Below are positions 50,586-59,840 of a stretch of 64,000 bases of DNA, one piece after another; positions within the stretch are counted from its first letter, which is position 1, and every line of letters begins with the position of its first letter. Origin of the DNA: Hominiventricola filiformis (GTDB taxonomy: Bacteria; Bacillota; Clostridia; Lachnospirales; Lachnospiraceae); the NCBI RefSeq assembly GCF_020686965.1, contig NZ_JAJEPS010000002.1:186001-250000 (forward strand), read 5' to 3'. The position numbers and the translations under genes were made by a program. The notes beneath the pieces were generated by a model. The model was not told the DNA's origin and did no database searches. It worked only from the letters and a program-made list of their open reading frames with translations.

Positions 50586-51936
50586 GGTTCTGTCCTTCCT
50601 CCACTCCTTCTGTACTCTCCTTGGTGAACATGATCTTCAGCGTCAGGAAGATCAGACGGATGTCCAGAAGAACCGAATAACTTTCAATGTACATAAGGTC
50701 AAGCTTTAACTTGTCCAGCGGAGTCGTATTGTATTTTCCATAAATCTGCGCATAACCGGTCAGTCCGGCTTTTACTTTCAGACGATAGATAAATTCCGGC
50801 GTTTCCTGACAGAACTCATCAATGTACGTCTGGCGCTCCGGTCTCGGCCCTACAATACTCATGTCTCCTTTTAAAATATTTAAAAGCTGGGGCAGCTCGT
50901 CCAGTCTGGTGGCACGGATAAATTTACCCACCTTCGTAATACGGCTGTCATTCTTCGTGGAGAACTGTGCTCCATTCTTCTCCGCATCTACGATCATACT
51001 GCGGAATTTATAGATATAGAACTTCTTACCTCCGATCGTTACCCGCTCCTGCTTAAAAAGCGCCGGACCATGATCTTCCAGCTTGATGGCCAGTGCCGTC
51101 AACAGCATAAAGGGAGAAGCCACAATGAGCATGGCTCCTGAAATCAGGATATCCATGGCACGCTTCATAATCCGCTGCTCAAAAGACAGGCCGGAATTTC
51201 GAAGAAGGAAAAACGGTGTGTCAAAGGAATGGACGCGGTCTGCACCACGCAGCAGAATATCTGACACCTCCGGAGCCACATAGATCCGGATGGATTTCTC
51301 ATAACAGAATTTGATCAGATCGTTCCGTTTCTGCTCTTCAATCCCATAGAGCATCATAGCATCACAGTCTGCCACTTCTTTCTGTAAGACTGACAGCGGT
51401 TCTGACGCTGACACACATCTGCTCACCTCATAGAGATCTTTTCTGCTGGAAATCTTCCGAAGCAAAAGTTCCTTATATTCCAGATCACAGATCAGGAGCA
51501 GATGCTTTGGTGGAAACATCTTCCGGAAAATACCGTCAGACATCTGATTAATCAAAGCAATAATCAGGAATTCCGGCACACATAATACCAGCATGGGCCA
51601 TACCGCCGGAAGCGGGAACTGTCCTACAACCATGATAATCTGCATATACATGAGCGCGTTTGCAATGACCGTTCCCAGCGTCTGGGAAAGAATCAGCTGT
51701 CCCTTGCGATAGTACGCATATTTTGTTCCGCCATACATATAAATAAAGACAACCAAATAAAGGATATAAAATCCCACCATCATCAGATTACCTTTATTTT
51801 CAAACGGATTCAGTCTCCGTCCATTGTATACTCCAAACCAGACATACGTAAAAAATGCAGCTTCCAGAATAATCTCAATTCCGGCTATGCCCAGACGAAG
51901 AAGCCGTTTATACTGATCAAATTTATCCATGAACAC
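50578..51936 (-). CDS. Polyprenyl-phosphate sugar phosphotransferase (initiating transferase)
   Basis: 452 aa. Several N-terminal membrane helices are followed by a Rossmann-like middle and a WbaP/CpsE-type catalytic domain from about 250. Its motifs are KRAMDILISGAMLIVASPFMLLTALAIKLED, FKQERVTIGGKKFYIYKFRSM, TRLDELPQLLNILKGDMSIVGPRPE and KAGLTGYAQI. It transfers the first sugar phosphate to undecaprenyl phosphate. Start is GTG 51936 or ATG 51930; GAGGTAACT favours the former. Confidence 0.92.
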   Translation of the reverse strand: MFMDKFDQYKRLLRLGIAGIEIILEAAFFTYVWFGVYNGRRLNPFENKGNLMMVGFYILYLVVFIYMYGGTKYAYYRKGQLILSQTLGTVIANALMYMQIIMVVGQFPLPAVWPMLVLCVPEFLIIALINQMSDGIFRKMFPPKHLLLICDLEYKELLLRKISSRKDLYEVSRCVSASEPLSVLQKEVADCDAMMLYGIEEQKRNDLIKFCYEKSIRIYVAPEVSDILLRGADRVHSFDTPFFLLRNSGLSFEQRIMKRAMDILISGAMLIVASPFMLLTALAIKLEDHGPALFKQERVTIGGKKFYIYKFRSMIVDAEKNGAQFSTKNDSRITKVGKFIRATRLDELPQLLNILKGDMSIVGPRPERQTYIDEFCQETPEFIYRLKVKAGLTGYAQIYGKYNTTPLDKLKLDLMYIESYSVLLDIRLIFLTLKIMFTKESTEGVEEGQNHA

Positions 51937-51987
51937 AGTTACCTCATTATCTATAGTCTTCTGTATTCTACCACTTTCAGGATACTT

Positions 51988-53697
51988 TTACAAGGATTGC
52001 AGTTTGTAAATATGAAATAGTCCCGCACGATCCACTTCCGTGCAGGTTGTGTTCTCATATAAAGAGGTCAGATATTCCAGCCCCTTATCAAACGTGCAGA
52101 TTAAATATACATTGTCCCGCTTATACAATGCCTCACGCACACTGGTGATCCCCTGTTGTTCCAGTTTTTTCTTCCACACGGGACTAAAGCTCATCCAGTC
52201 TCCCAGAGACATATAATTCATCGTATAAGTTTTATTACGCCAAAGTTTCACATTCCATGTAGTAAATGCCATGGTCGTCACATCGTTAAAATAAAAATTT
52301 TCTGAATATTCAGAGCAATACTGCTTAAGATTTTCTACAGATTCATTTCTTTTATAACGCTCTTCGTTTTGAATGCGAATAGAATTTCCGTATACAACAC
52401 TAATCATGACCAGCGCAAAAACAGCTGCTGTCAATCCTTTCTTCCATATTTTTTTCACAAATTCCTGTTCAAATGAAGAACTGATTTCTCTGCATATCAA
52501 AATTGCAATTACGACTAATAGTAGATTCATACTATAGATGACTCGTTCTGGAACGCGTCCTTTATAAAGTAAATAAATCCAAAGTACAAACTGTATTCCA
52601 AGCAGACCAAGAAGTTCTATTGCCTGACTCCAATGTTTTCTCCAAATACTGAGCAAAAACAAAAGTCCAAGCACCAGCATTCCAATACTTTGAATCAGAT
52701 GAAATCTTCCATCTAACAAACCTTTTACATAAATTTTTGCCGCTTTAATTAATTTTTCTGTTCTATTTTGTCCTACTGGATATATTTTCTTATAAGTATG
52801 GATATAATTTTCGAAAAATTCCGGAGTAATTTTGTCATCTGCTGTATAATTATAATTCATCAATGTACGCGCCCGGCTTTTACTGTCAATTCCTGCAGCG
52901 GCATATAGTTCTTCCGCACTTTCATATGGCGGAAATGTATAATCTGGATAATCATAAATATCTGAACGATATTGATTGTAGATATTGTATTCTTTCCATG
53001 CCTCATTTCCATAACCGACTTCTTTTCCAAGGAGTCCAATAAAAAGCACAACAAACACAACAACCGGTACATACCATTCTATTTTTTCCCTTTTTTCTCC
53101 TTTTTCCCTCCACATCCGGATACACCAGAAAACTATTCCCACTGGAAGAACCATAAAAAAAACTTCTATTCTTATCTGCATTGTCAGAAATTCAAGTATT
53201 CCCAATACTATCAGATCTGCGATCGTCATTCTTTCCGTTGTTGCATACCAATACAATATGGAAGCCCCCAGAACGGCTGCCGTTGTTGTAAATGTAATCT
53301 GCGTTAATGTTTGCAGCCCAATCACAAGAAATACTGATAATGCCAGTATGATTTTCCATATTTTTTCTTTTCTTTGTTCCATTTTACCCATGATACGGTA
53401 TAGAATTAAACTCATGCAAAACCATTGTGCTGCAAAAAAACTTAATGCATACCAGTCTATTTGCGAGCAGATATGATATAATCCTGTCAGTGCCAGTGCA
53501 TACCAATACTGTAGAAAAATTGCATGTGCATCTGGATATCCTAGATACTGACCTGATAAAATTTCCATCATGCTGCGGTCATCAATGATTGCATATATAA
53601 ATGGAATTACCTGACTTAATCCACCAATCAGAAATACCGGCAATATACAGGCAATTATTATATTTTTCTTTTTAATGCTCATAGCTATTATCCCCAT
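51988..53697 (-). CDS. Large polytopic membrane protein of the polysaccharide locus
   Basis: 569 aa with about ten predicted membrane helices and a long outside C-terminal domain. The N-terminal half resembles GT-C-type glycosyltransferases in layout (loop with DDRSMMEILSGQYLG, matching the acidic first outside loop of such enzymes). It could be a polyprenyl-linked sugar transferase. No assigned family. Confidence 0.6.
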   Translation of the reverse strand: MGIIAMSIKKKNIIIACILPVFLIGGLSQVIPFIYAIIDDRSMMEILSGQYLGYPDAHAIFLQYWYALALTGLYHICSQIDWYALSFFAAQWFCMSLILYRIMGKMEQRKEKIWKIILALSVFLVIGLQTLTQITFTTTAAVLGASILYWYATTERMTIADLIVLGILEFLTMQIRIEVFFMVLPVGIVFWCIRMWREKGEKREKIEWYVPVVVFVVLFIGLLGKEVGYGNEAWKEYNIYNQYRSDIYDYPDYTFPPYESAEELYAAAGIDSKSRARTLMNYNYTADDKITPEFFENYIHTYKKIYPVGQNRTEKLIKAAKIYVKGLLDGRFHLIQSIGMLVLGLLFLLSIWRKHWSQAIELLGLLGIQFVLWIYLLYKGRVPERVIYSMNLLLVVIAILICREISSSFEQEFVKKIWKKGLTAAVFALVMISVVYGNSIRIQNEERYKRNESVENLKQYCSEYSENFYFNDVTTMAFTTWNVKLWRNKTYTMNYMSLGDWMSFSPVWKKKLEQQGITSVREALYKRDNVYLICTFDKGLEYLTSLYENTTCTEVDRAGLFHIYKLQSL

Positions 53698-53776
53698 TTC
53701 ATTCTCTCTTCTCTATATTACATTAACTCTTTCAAAAACAAAACCTTATTTTCTATTATTCTAAATTCTTTAGTAA

Positions 53777-53805
53777 TTGACGTCTCCTCAAATATCTCCT
53801 ATAAT
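53777..53805 (+). promoter_or_regulatory. Near-consensus promoter for the rightward glycosyltransferase pair
   Basis: TTGACG (53777-53782), 17 bases, TATAAT (53800-53805). The start codon of the first gene is 33 bases downstream with AAAGGT as ribosome site. Confidence 0.85.
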
Positions 53806-53838
53806 TAAAAAATATGAAAAGAAAGGTATTAAATATTA

Positions 53839-54810
53839 ATGATTCAGATAAGTTTTGTTATCCCCTGTTATAGAAGTGCAAACACAATTATACAAGTATT
53901 AAAAGAAATCGAAGATAAAATGAATGAACGACCAGATACTATTTATGAAGTCATTACCGTCAATGACAGTTCTCCAGATAATGTACTTCAGGTACTGAAG
54001 GAATATGCTGAAACCCATTCCTGGCTGCGGGTAGTTGATTTCACAAAGAATTTTGGACAGCATGCGGCCATGATGGCAGGTCTCTCTTTTGCATCTGGAA
54101 AATACATTGTATTTCTGGATGATGACTTTCAGTGTCCGGTTGATCGAATCTGGGATCTTCTTGCACCTCTTGATGAGGGTTATGATATTTCTGTTGCACA
54201 ATATAAATTTGAAGAGAGAAAAGAATCCTTTTTCCGCGTTCTTGGAAGCCGTATTAACGACGCTATGATGTGTACTTTGATCGATAAGCCAAAAGATCTA
54301 AGAATTACTAACTTTGTTGCCATGAAAGACTATATTGCCAACGAAGTTCTGGAATATAAGAATCCATATCCCTACATTGATGGACTTCTTCTTCGATCCA
54401 GCCATCATATTGCAAGTGTTCCCATGCAGGATCGTGAACGGCTTAGTGGCTCTTCCAATTACAATCTAAGAAAACTGATCTCTCTTTTTTCAAACGGCTT
54501 TACTGCATTTTCTATTTTGCCACTTAGAATTGCAACTTTTTCTGGAACTATCTGCTCCATCCTCGGTTTTTGTTGGGGAATCTATCTGATTATACACAAA
54601 CTGATACATCCTCAGCTGATTACAGAGGGGTATAGTTCTTTGATGGCTGTGCTTCTGTTCATCGGTGGTATGATCATGATCATGCTTGGAATCTGCGGCG
54701 AATATATTGGCCGGATTTATATCAGTCTTAACAGCAGTCCACAATATGTCATCCGAAGCACCTATCATATGACTGCGGCAAATGAAGATCACCATCAGCA
54801 GACGAGGTAA
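53839..54810 (+). CDS. GT2 polyprenyl-phosphate glycosyltransferase (GtrB/DPM1-like)
   Basis: 323 aa. FVIPCYRSANTIIQVLKEIE, EVITVNDSSPDNVLQVL, LDDDFQCP (D-D-D metal site) and RERLSGSSNYNLRKL mark the GtrB/ArnC/Dpm1 group. Two C-terminal membrane helices (about 230-255 and 268-295) are standard. It would make a polyprenyl-phosphate sugar that a GT-C enzyme of the locus could use as donor. Rightward, opposite to the rest of the locus. Confidence 0.88.
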   Translation: MIQISFVIPCYRSANTIIQVLKEIEDKMNERPDTIYEVITVNDSSPDNVLQVLKEYAETHSWLRVVDFTKNFGQHAAMMAGLSFASGKYIVFLDDDFQCPVDRIWDLLAPLDEGYDISVAQYKFEERKESFFRVLGSRINDAMMCTLIDKPKDLRITNFVAMKDYIANEVLEYKNPYPYIDGLLLRSSHHIASVPMQDRERLSGSSNYNLRKLISLFSNGFTAFSILPLRIATFSGTICSILGFCWGIYLIIHKLIHPQLITEGYSSLMAVLLFIGGMIMIMLGICGEYIGRIYISLNSSPQYVIRSTYHMTAANEDHHQQTR

Positions 54811-54813
54811 CTC

Positions 54814-55602
54814 ATGAGTACACCTGTTTTATCAATTATTACCGTATGTTTTAATGCATGCAATGAATTGCAGAATACCGTTAAAAATGTTCTGGCACAG
54901 GAATGGACGAATTTTGAATACCTAGTCATCGATGGTGCTTCCACTGATGATACTGTTTCTTTTTTAGAACAGTCCACCACTCTTTTTGCAGCAAAAAAAA
55001 TTCCCTTCCATTTTATTTCTGAAAAAGATCACGGAATCTATGATGCCATGAATAAAGGTATACGCATCGCATCTGGGGACTGGCTGCTATTTTTAAATGC
55101 AGGTGATCTACTGTATAAACCAAATATTTTGAGAAAGGTTTTTGAAATCTCTCATTCGGCAGATATTTTGTATGGTGATACCATCTGTGTCTATCAAGGA
55201 CAACAAAAGAAGTATTCTGCTCTTCCTTTGAAAAATTTGATTTATGAAATGGCTTTTTGTCATCAGTCCGCTTTTATATCAAAACAGCTCTTATCTAAAT
55301 ATCCTTATGATACCACTTTTAAGGTATGTGCTGATCATTATTTTTTTCTACAGATGTATCTTCAAAAGAAAAGTTTTGACTATCTTCCATTTCCAGTTTC
55401 CATTTACGAAATTGCCGGATTTTCAGATAAAAATAAGCTTTTATCCCATCAGGAGAAACATCGCATGCAAAAACAACTTGGAGTTTTCCATTTTTCACCC
55501 ATATGGTTTTTTCGAGAACTAAACTTCTATTTTAAATATTTTATTAAAATTCTCTTTGGACAAAATTTTATTAATCTTGTTAGAAAAAAACGCCTGCATT
55601 AA
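54814..55602 (+). CDS. GT2 glycosyltransferase (WcaA-like)
   Basis: 262 aa. SIITVCFNACNELQNTVKNVLAQ, FEYLVIDGASTDDTVSFL, DHGIYDAMNKGIRIASGDWLLFLNAGD (D-x-D-type site: NAGD) and FCHQSAFISK are characteristic of single-domain GT-A inverting transferases. Begins three bases after the preceding stop. Donor and acceptor unknown. Confidence 0.88.
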   Translation: MSTPVLSIITVCFNACNELQNTVKNVLAQEWTNFEYLVIDGASTDDTVSFLEQSTTLFAAKKIPFHFISEKDHGIYDAMNKGIRIASGDWLLFLNAGDLLYKPNILRKVFEISHSADILYGDTICVYQGQQKKYSALPLKNLIYEMAFCHQSAFISKQLLSKYPYDTTFKVCADHYFFLQMYLQKKSFDYLPFPVSIYEIAGFSDKNKLLSHQEKHRMQKQLGVFHFSPIWFFRELNFYFKYFIKILFGQNFINLVRKKRLH

Positions 55603-55618
55603 GCAGACGTTTTTTTCT
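55586..55618. terminator. Bidirectional terminator between convergent genes
   Basis: AAAAAAACG-CCTGC...GCAG-ACGTTTTTT: the stem around 55590-55612 has A runs on one side and T runs on the other, ending the rightward pair and the leftward membrane gene. Confidence 0.85.
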
Positions 55619-56804
55619 CCTTCAATATATTCACTACGAACACCAGAATACCAAACATCGTCAAAACCTGCGCTCGATATGTATACCAGTAGTGAATCTG
55701 GGAATGATTAGACATTACCAGATACCAGATATACGGATACAATGCCACTACTCCGATTGGCAGACTCGCCAGCACAGTTTTCTGATCCTTCAGTCTTCTG
55801 ACCAAAATCAGGACGATAACTATCAACAGCAGTACCATCACTACTTTACTCCAGCTTATGATGCCATTATCCTGCACATTCATCCAGGCTTTCAGGTTTT
55901 TCTGCAATGTGCCAATCCGATCCAGAGGCTCCTCTTCACTTCCCTCCAGACGATACTGCACCACGCTCATGGTACGCCAGAAATACCGGACACCAAGCAC
56001 CACCGTAGCAATTCCCCATTTTGCAATCCAGGTCAATGCATAGCCAAGACCCCAGGAAACAGATGATTTCACTGTAAAGATCATATTTTCTATCAAATCT
56101 GCAGATTCATCCCTGATTTTCAACCAGAGCAGAACTATCAGCGGAATCCCCAGTGTAATAATCGGATAAGTAAGAAAATCAAAGAAATTTTCTACCATTC
56201 CCACTACAAAAAAATACAATATCAGATTCATAGTGCTGTCTTTCTCATATCTGGTCAATAGCACAATCAAAGCACCGAACAGAACTAGAAAAGTCGTAAA
56301 AAACTGGAAGCAAACCGGAAGGAACACAATGTATCCACTAGTCACTGCTGCCACATAACACATGGCAATCCCCGGCTTTAATTTCTTTGCCATCAGCCAG
56401 GCACTCCAGAAAAACAGAAGATGAAATACATACATTCCAAGATATCGAAGCTCCTGCACCTGAAAAATTACCGTCAGCGGTCTTAAAATCACCTGATAAC
56501 CATGCCAGTACCGAGGATACTGATTAATACTCACAGAAGCCTGAACCGGGTTATAATAATCTCTATTCTGGATCAGGCTGGTATACATCAGTTTATCGGT
56601 ATGCTCATCAATGATTGCACTGTGACGGTAAAAGAAATACATCGGATACTCTCCTTCGTTTTCGATCACCTCTACCGATTTTTCTACATTATTCTGAATC
56701 CAGGAGGTCGGAATGTAATATACCAGCGTCATGGACAAAAAAAACACTACAATTAAAATTACAAATATTTTTACAAATGCTTTCAATTCTTTTATTCTTC
56801 CCAT
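55599..56804 (-). CDS. Polytopic membrane protein of the polysaccharide locus
   Basis: 401 aa with about nine predicted membrane helices. An outside loop after the first helix (YFFYRHSAIIDEHTDKLMYTS...NPVQASVSINQYPRYWHGYQ) is large and aromatic. No known motif. It is the third of three membrane-protein genes in tandem (57603, 56792, 55599), likely forming a sugar-modification or export unit. It overlaps its upstream neighbour by 13 bases. Confidence 0.65.
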   Translation of the reverse strand: MGRIKELKAFVKIFVILIVVFFLSMTLVYYIPTSWIQNNVEKSVEVIENEGEYPMYFFYRHSAIIDEHTDKLMYTSLIQNRDYYNPVQASVSINQYPRYWHGYQVILRPLTVIFQVQELRYLGMYVFHLLFFWSAWLMAKKLKPGIAMCYVAAVTSGYIVFLPVCFQFFTTFLVLFGALIVLLTRYEKDSTMNLILYFFVVGMVENFFDFLTYPIITLGIPLIVLLWLKIRDESADLIENMIFTVKSSVSWGLGYALTWIAKWGIATVVLGVRYFWRTMSVVQYRLEGSEEEPLDRIGTLQKNLKAWMNVQDNGIISWSKVVMVLLLIVIVLILVRRLKDQKTVLASLPIGVVALYPYIWYLVMSNHSQIHYWYTYRAQVLTMFGILVFVVNILKEKKTSA

Positions 56805-57589
56805 TTTCTTGTATCCATTCCTTCCTCATAATTCTCATCTACCAAAATCGTAAATTCATCAGTATCATGATAAGACAAATATCCATAATCTGCCCAATCA
56901 CCATTATAAATATGACTTTTTGATATAATTATAAACGTACATTTTTCTTCTCTGGCCAGTGGTCCTGCAACATTTACATCTATTTCTTCTTTCTGTAACT
57001 CTTTATATAAATTCGCTGTCGGGCCATAAACAACATCCATACCATTAAAAACCAAGGCATTTCTGGCATACTCTAATGTCAGGGACGGATCCCGAAGCCG
57101 CAGATAGGGGGTCAATCGGTTGGATGCCACCACATGTACATTTTCCGGCAGAAGATCTGCAATCTGCATGACATTTTCCGGTACCTTATAGTCGTTCGTC
57201 GCTGTTTCAAACCATTCCGATGAAAGCACGCTTTTTCCGCCCAGTCCGATCACAGCCAGCAAAAGCAGGAAAGCACCCTGCCGCCAGATCCCTGATAGCC
57301 GTTTCAGCAGAAGACATCCCGCATAGGGAATAATCACTGCCAATAATAAAAGCCACAGGATTCTCCAATATACATTTTCACCCAGCACTTTCATGAAAAA
57401 CAATCCAGTCAGCGGACACCAGTAGAAGAATAAAAATACCAGCGGCAGAATTCCCAGCAGAATCTTCCTCATCCAGTCCTTTTCCTGCCAGAGAATCCAT
57501 AGAATTCCAATCAATAACATAGGAAAGATCCATGCGCCGCTGAACGTATCTGTAAAATCTGTTTTTGCAATTTCCAAAAAGTTCTGCAT
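56792..57589 (-). CDS. Membrane protein with soluble C-terminal domain
   Basis: 265 aa: four membrane helices in the first 115 residues, then an outside or inside domain (LLPENVHVVASNRLTPYLRLRDPSLTLEYARN...) like the soluble end of GT-C transferases. The preceding gene (57603) encodes eight or more membrane helices that end abruptly, so the two could be halves of one larger GT-C-type protein. Ribosome site GGAAAGGAATTCGT. Confidence 0.6.
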   Translation of the reverse strand: MQNFLEIAKTDFTDTFSGAWIFPMLLIGILWILWQEKDWMRKILLGILPLVFLFFYWCPLTGLFFMKVLGENVYWRILWLLLLAVIIPYAGCLLLKRLSGIWRQGAFLLLLAVIGLGGKSVLSSEWFETATNDYKVPENVMQIADLLPENVHVVASNRLTPYLRLRDPSLTLEYARNALVFNGMDVVYGPTANLYKELQKEEIDVNVAGPLAREEKCTFIIISKSHIYNGDWADYGYLSYHDTDEFTILVDENYEEGMDTRKWEE

Positions 57590-57602
57590 ACGAATTCCTT
57601 TC

Positions 57603-58634
57603 CTAATGAGTCAATACAATATAATAAATTCCAAGAATCACGCAGGGAATACAGGCAATCGCCCCCTTCACCACATAGGAAATACTCTTCTTGCGGATTC
57701 CTGTCAGCAGCATGGCCGTACCGACAAATACCGGAGTCAGCATGATTCCCATGGAGGATAACAGACATCCTGCCAGACAGGTAAGTCCCAACAGTAGAAA
57801 ATCTGCCGTCTGTTCCTTCTCAGCAGTTCTCAAAATCCAGTAAAACAAAGAAGGGATAAGAACCGTTGCCAGAACGCCTTTTCCTACCCAGGGAGTGATG
57901 CTTAGAAATGTCAGACCTGCAGTATGTTCCCCGCTCATAAACAAATGAAGCATGACCGCCATGGCCAAAAACATTCCCTGCAGCTGATGATCTTCCGGAA
58001 AAAGCTTTCTTCCAATCAACACATAAACCAAATAGGCAAACGGCAGAATCAGCCATGGCAAAATCGTATGGGCCATAATGGTTGGCAGAACCCCAGTCAA
58101 CTTCGAGAGCCATGCATAAAAAATCGGCCACAGAGAAAGTACATACCGCTTGTCAAAATCAGCAAATGTTCCAGTCTCCGGATAAACCCAATAAATTTTA
58201 TCCGTGGTCAGTGCCGTGTTGGCCAGATTTACATAATAGGTATCGTCCCATTCCAGATACATGTGATGTGCCAGATAATATAATTGCCAGATAATTAATA
58301 CAATTGCCACCAGATGCCCCAGTGTCAGATTCTGTTTCCAGCCAGATATCAGCGCTTTTCCGTCCTCCAGAATCTCTCTCCAGCAAAAGAATCCTGCCAC
58401 GGTCAATACTCCTGCTGCTGCCGTATAAACCCACACAAACGTGTGGAAAGCTGCCAACTTCATGGTCATGGGAATGAGAATCACTTCCATCAACGCCCAC
58501 CAGCCCATGCAGCCAACCAGGATCGAAAACAGGAATCCTTCCTGTTTTAATTTTAAGATATGACGAATCGTGTAACCGCTAAGCGCTATTCCCGCAAAAA
58601 ACAGCACTGCCGTCAAAATAATCTCCAGTAACAT
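57603..58634 (-). CDS. Polytopic membrane protein (DUF6077-like layout)
   Basis: 343 aa with about nine membrane helices. EWDDTYYVNLANTALTTD in the first big outside loop carries the acidic pair (DD) typical of GT-C glycosyltransferases, and TGTFADFDKRYVLSLWPIFYAWLSKLTG follows. It resembles a DUF6077-type protein but ends shortly after the ninth helix; the soluble domain is in the next gene. GGAGCAGAAGG precedes the ATG. Confidence 0.65.
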   Translation of the reverse strand: MLLEIILTAVLFFAGIALSGYTIRHILKLKQEGFLFSILVGCMGWWALMEVILIPMTMKLAAFHTFVWVYTAAAGVLTVAGFFCWREILEDGKALISGWKQNLTLGHLVAIVLIIWQLYYLAHHMYLEWDDTYYVNLANTALTTDKIYWVYPETGTFADFDKRYVLSLWPIFYAWLSKLTGVLPTIMAHTILPWLILPFAYLVYVLIGRKLFPEDHQLQGMFLAMAVMLHLFMSGEHTAGLTFLSITPWVGKGVLATVLIPSLFYWILRTAEKEQTADFLLLGLTCLAGCLLSSMGIMLTPVFVGTAMLLTGIRKKSISYVVKGAIACIPCVILGIYYIVLTH

Positions 58635-58646
58635 CCTTCTGCTCCT

Positions 58647-59840
58647 CTATTTTTCCAGTCTCCAGAGTTCCTGATCCTCAATATTGGCATCATAAATCAC
58701 CTGAACCCGATCTTGATATCCAAAGTACTCCTCAATCTTTTCCTGATGGAAAATTGATACATATGGATAGTTCCAGAAATGATATCCCAGTTTTGCATAA
58801 CCGCCTTCATTGGTCATGGCATTCAGGTTTTTCAGTCCCATCAGACAGGTCAGGCAGAAAAAGAAGACAGCTGCTGCTCTTTGTATCTTTTCCTGTCCCA
58901 TGGCCAGATCCACCACCAGCGCACATTCCACCACTTTGAAAATAGCGCCATAACGGCTGGCATAGTAAGAACTGCTGCACAGAAGAAGATATGCACAGAC
59001 ACCGCAAAGGTAAGTTTTCCACAGAGCCTCTGTCTCCGGGGAGATCTTATCCACCTTTTTCCGTGTCCAAAGGTAGAGAATTGTTAAAACCGCTGCTGCT
59101 GCGAGCCTTTCTCCAATTGCAAACCAGCTGACTTCACCTTCCAGTAGAAATTGCTGTACATGATAGACCGGAATCAGCCGTGCAAGAAGCTGTTCTACCG
59201 GTCCAAACTGCAAAATAAGTCCTCCGGCTGCTGAGACACCTGACAACGCCATCATCATATCGACCGGCAGATACACCGCCGGTATGAGTACCAGCCAGGC
59301 AAATGCCACCCGATGAAAAGAAAGAGTAAGGAAGATCGTTATCACATAAGCAATCCATTTTCGTTCCATAAGGAACGGCAGTGCAATTCCAAGAAACAGG
59401 CAGACTGCCAGTCCCTGCCGGAGTCCGGATACCATATACACCAGATACAATACCGGATACAGCATAAAAAGCCCTGCTGTCCTGCCCTGTACGAACCGTT
59501 TCACGAACCGGTGCAGAAGCAGCATTTCCGCCAGACCGAGCGTTGACGCAAATACCCAGAAAGGTGCATCAAACATTTTAAATGCCGCTGACAAGAGCCT
59601 CCACCCAATCTCGGGATAAAATCCGCAGAAATATCCCTGGGACAGATCAATCGCCACAGGAATCGTCTCATACAGTCCCTGATAGGTCACATAATCTGTC
59701 CCCTGTCCAAATCGCAAGCAAAGGCAGCCCATCATGGCCGCCCAGCAGATCCAGTATGCATATATTTTTGTCTGCGGGCGGAAATACTCCAGAAGAGTCC
59801 CGGCCGCCAGCAGAAGAAATACTAATAGATAAATGCTCAT
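58647..59840 (-). CDS. epsG: EpsG-like polysaccharide polymerase
   Basis: 397 aa with about ten membrane helices. GTDYVTYQGLYETIP in the first loop, PEIGWRLLSAAFK and VSGLRQGLAVCLFLGIALPFLMERKWIAYVITIFLTLSFHRVAFAWL are the EpsG signature. It is expected to polymerise lipid-linked repeat units (Wzy role). Ribosome site GGAAGGAAAAGC; it overlaps wecB by four bases. Confidence 0.85.
   Translation of the reverse strand: MSIYLLVFLLLAAGTLLEYFRPQTKIYAYWICWAAMMGCLCLRFGQGTDYVTYQGLYETIPVAIDLSQGYFCGFYPEIGWRLLSAAFKMFDAPFWVFASTLGLAEMLLLHRFVKRFVQGRTAGLFMLYPVLYLVYMVSGLRQGLAVCLFLGIALPFLMERKWIAYVITIFLTLSFHRVAFAWLVLIPAVYLPVDMMMALSGVSAAGGLILQFGPVEQLLARLIPVYHVQQFLLEGEVSWFAIGERLAAAAVLTILYLWTRKKVDKISPETEALWKTYLCGVCAYLLLCSSSYYASRYGAIFKVVECALVVDLAMGQEKIQRAAAVFFFCLTCLMGLKNLNAMTNEGGYAKLGYHFWNYPYVSIFHQEKIEEYFGYQDRVQVIYDANIEDQELWRLEK

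Noticed and set aside
53839..55602. Insertion sequence carrying the two rightward glycosyltransferases
   Set aside because: No transposase, terminal repeats or target duplications are visible. A promoter and shared terminator explain the layout.
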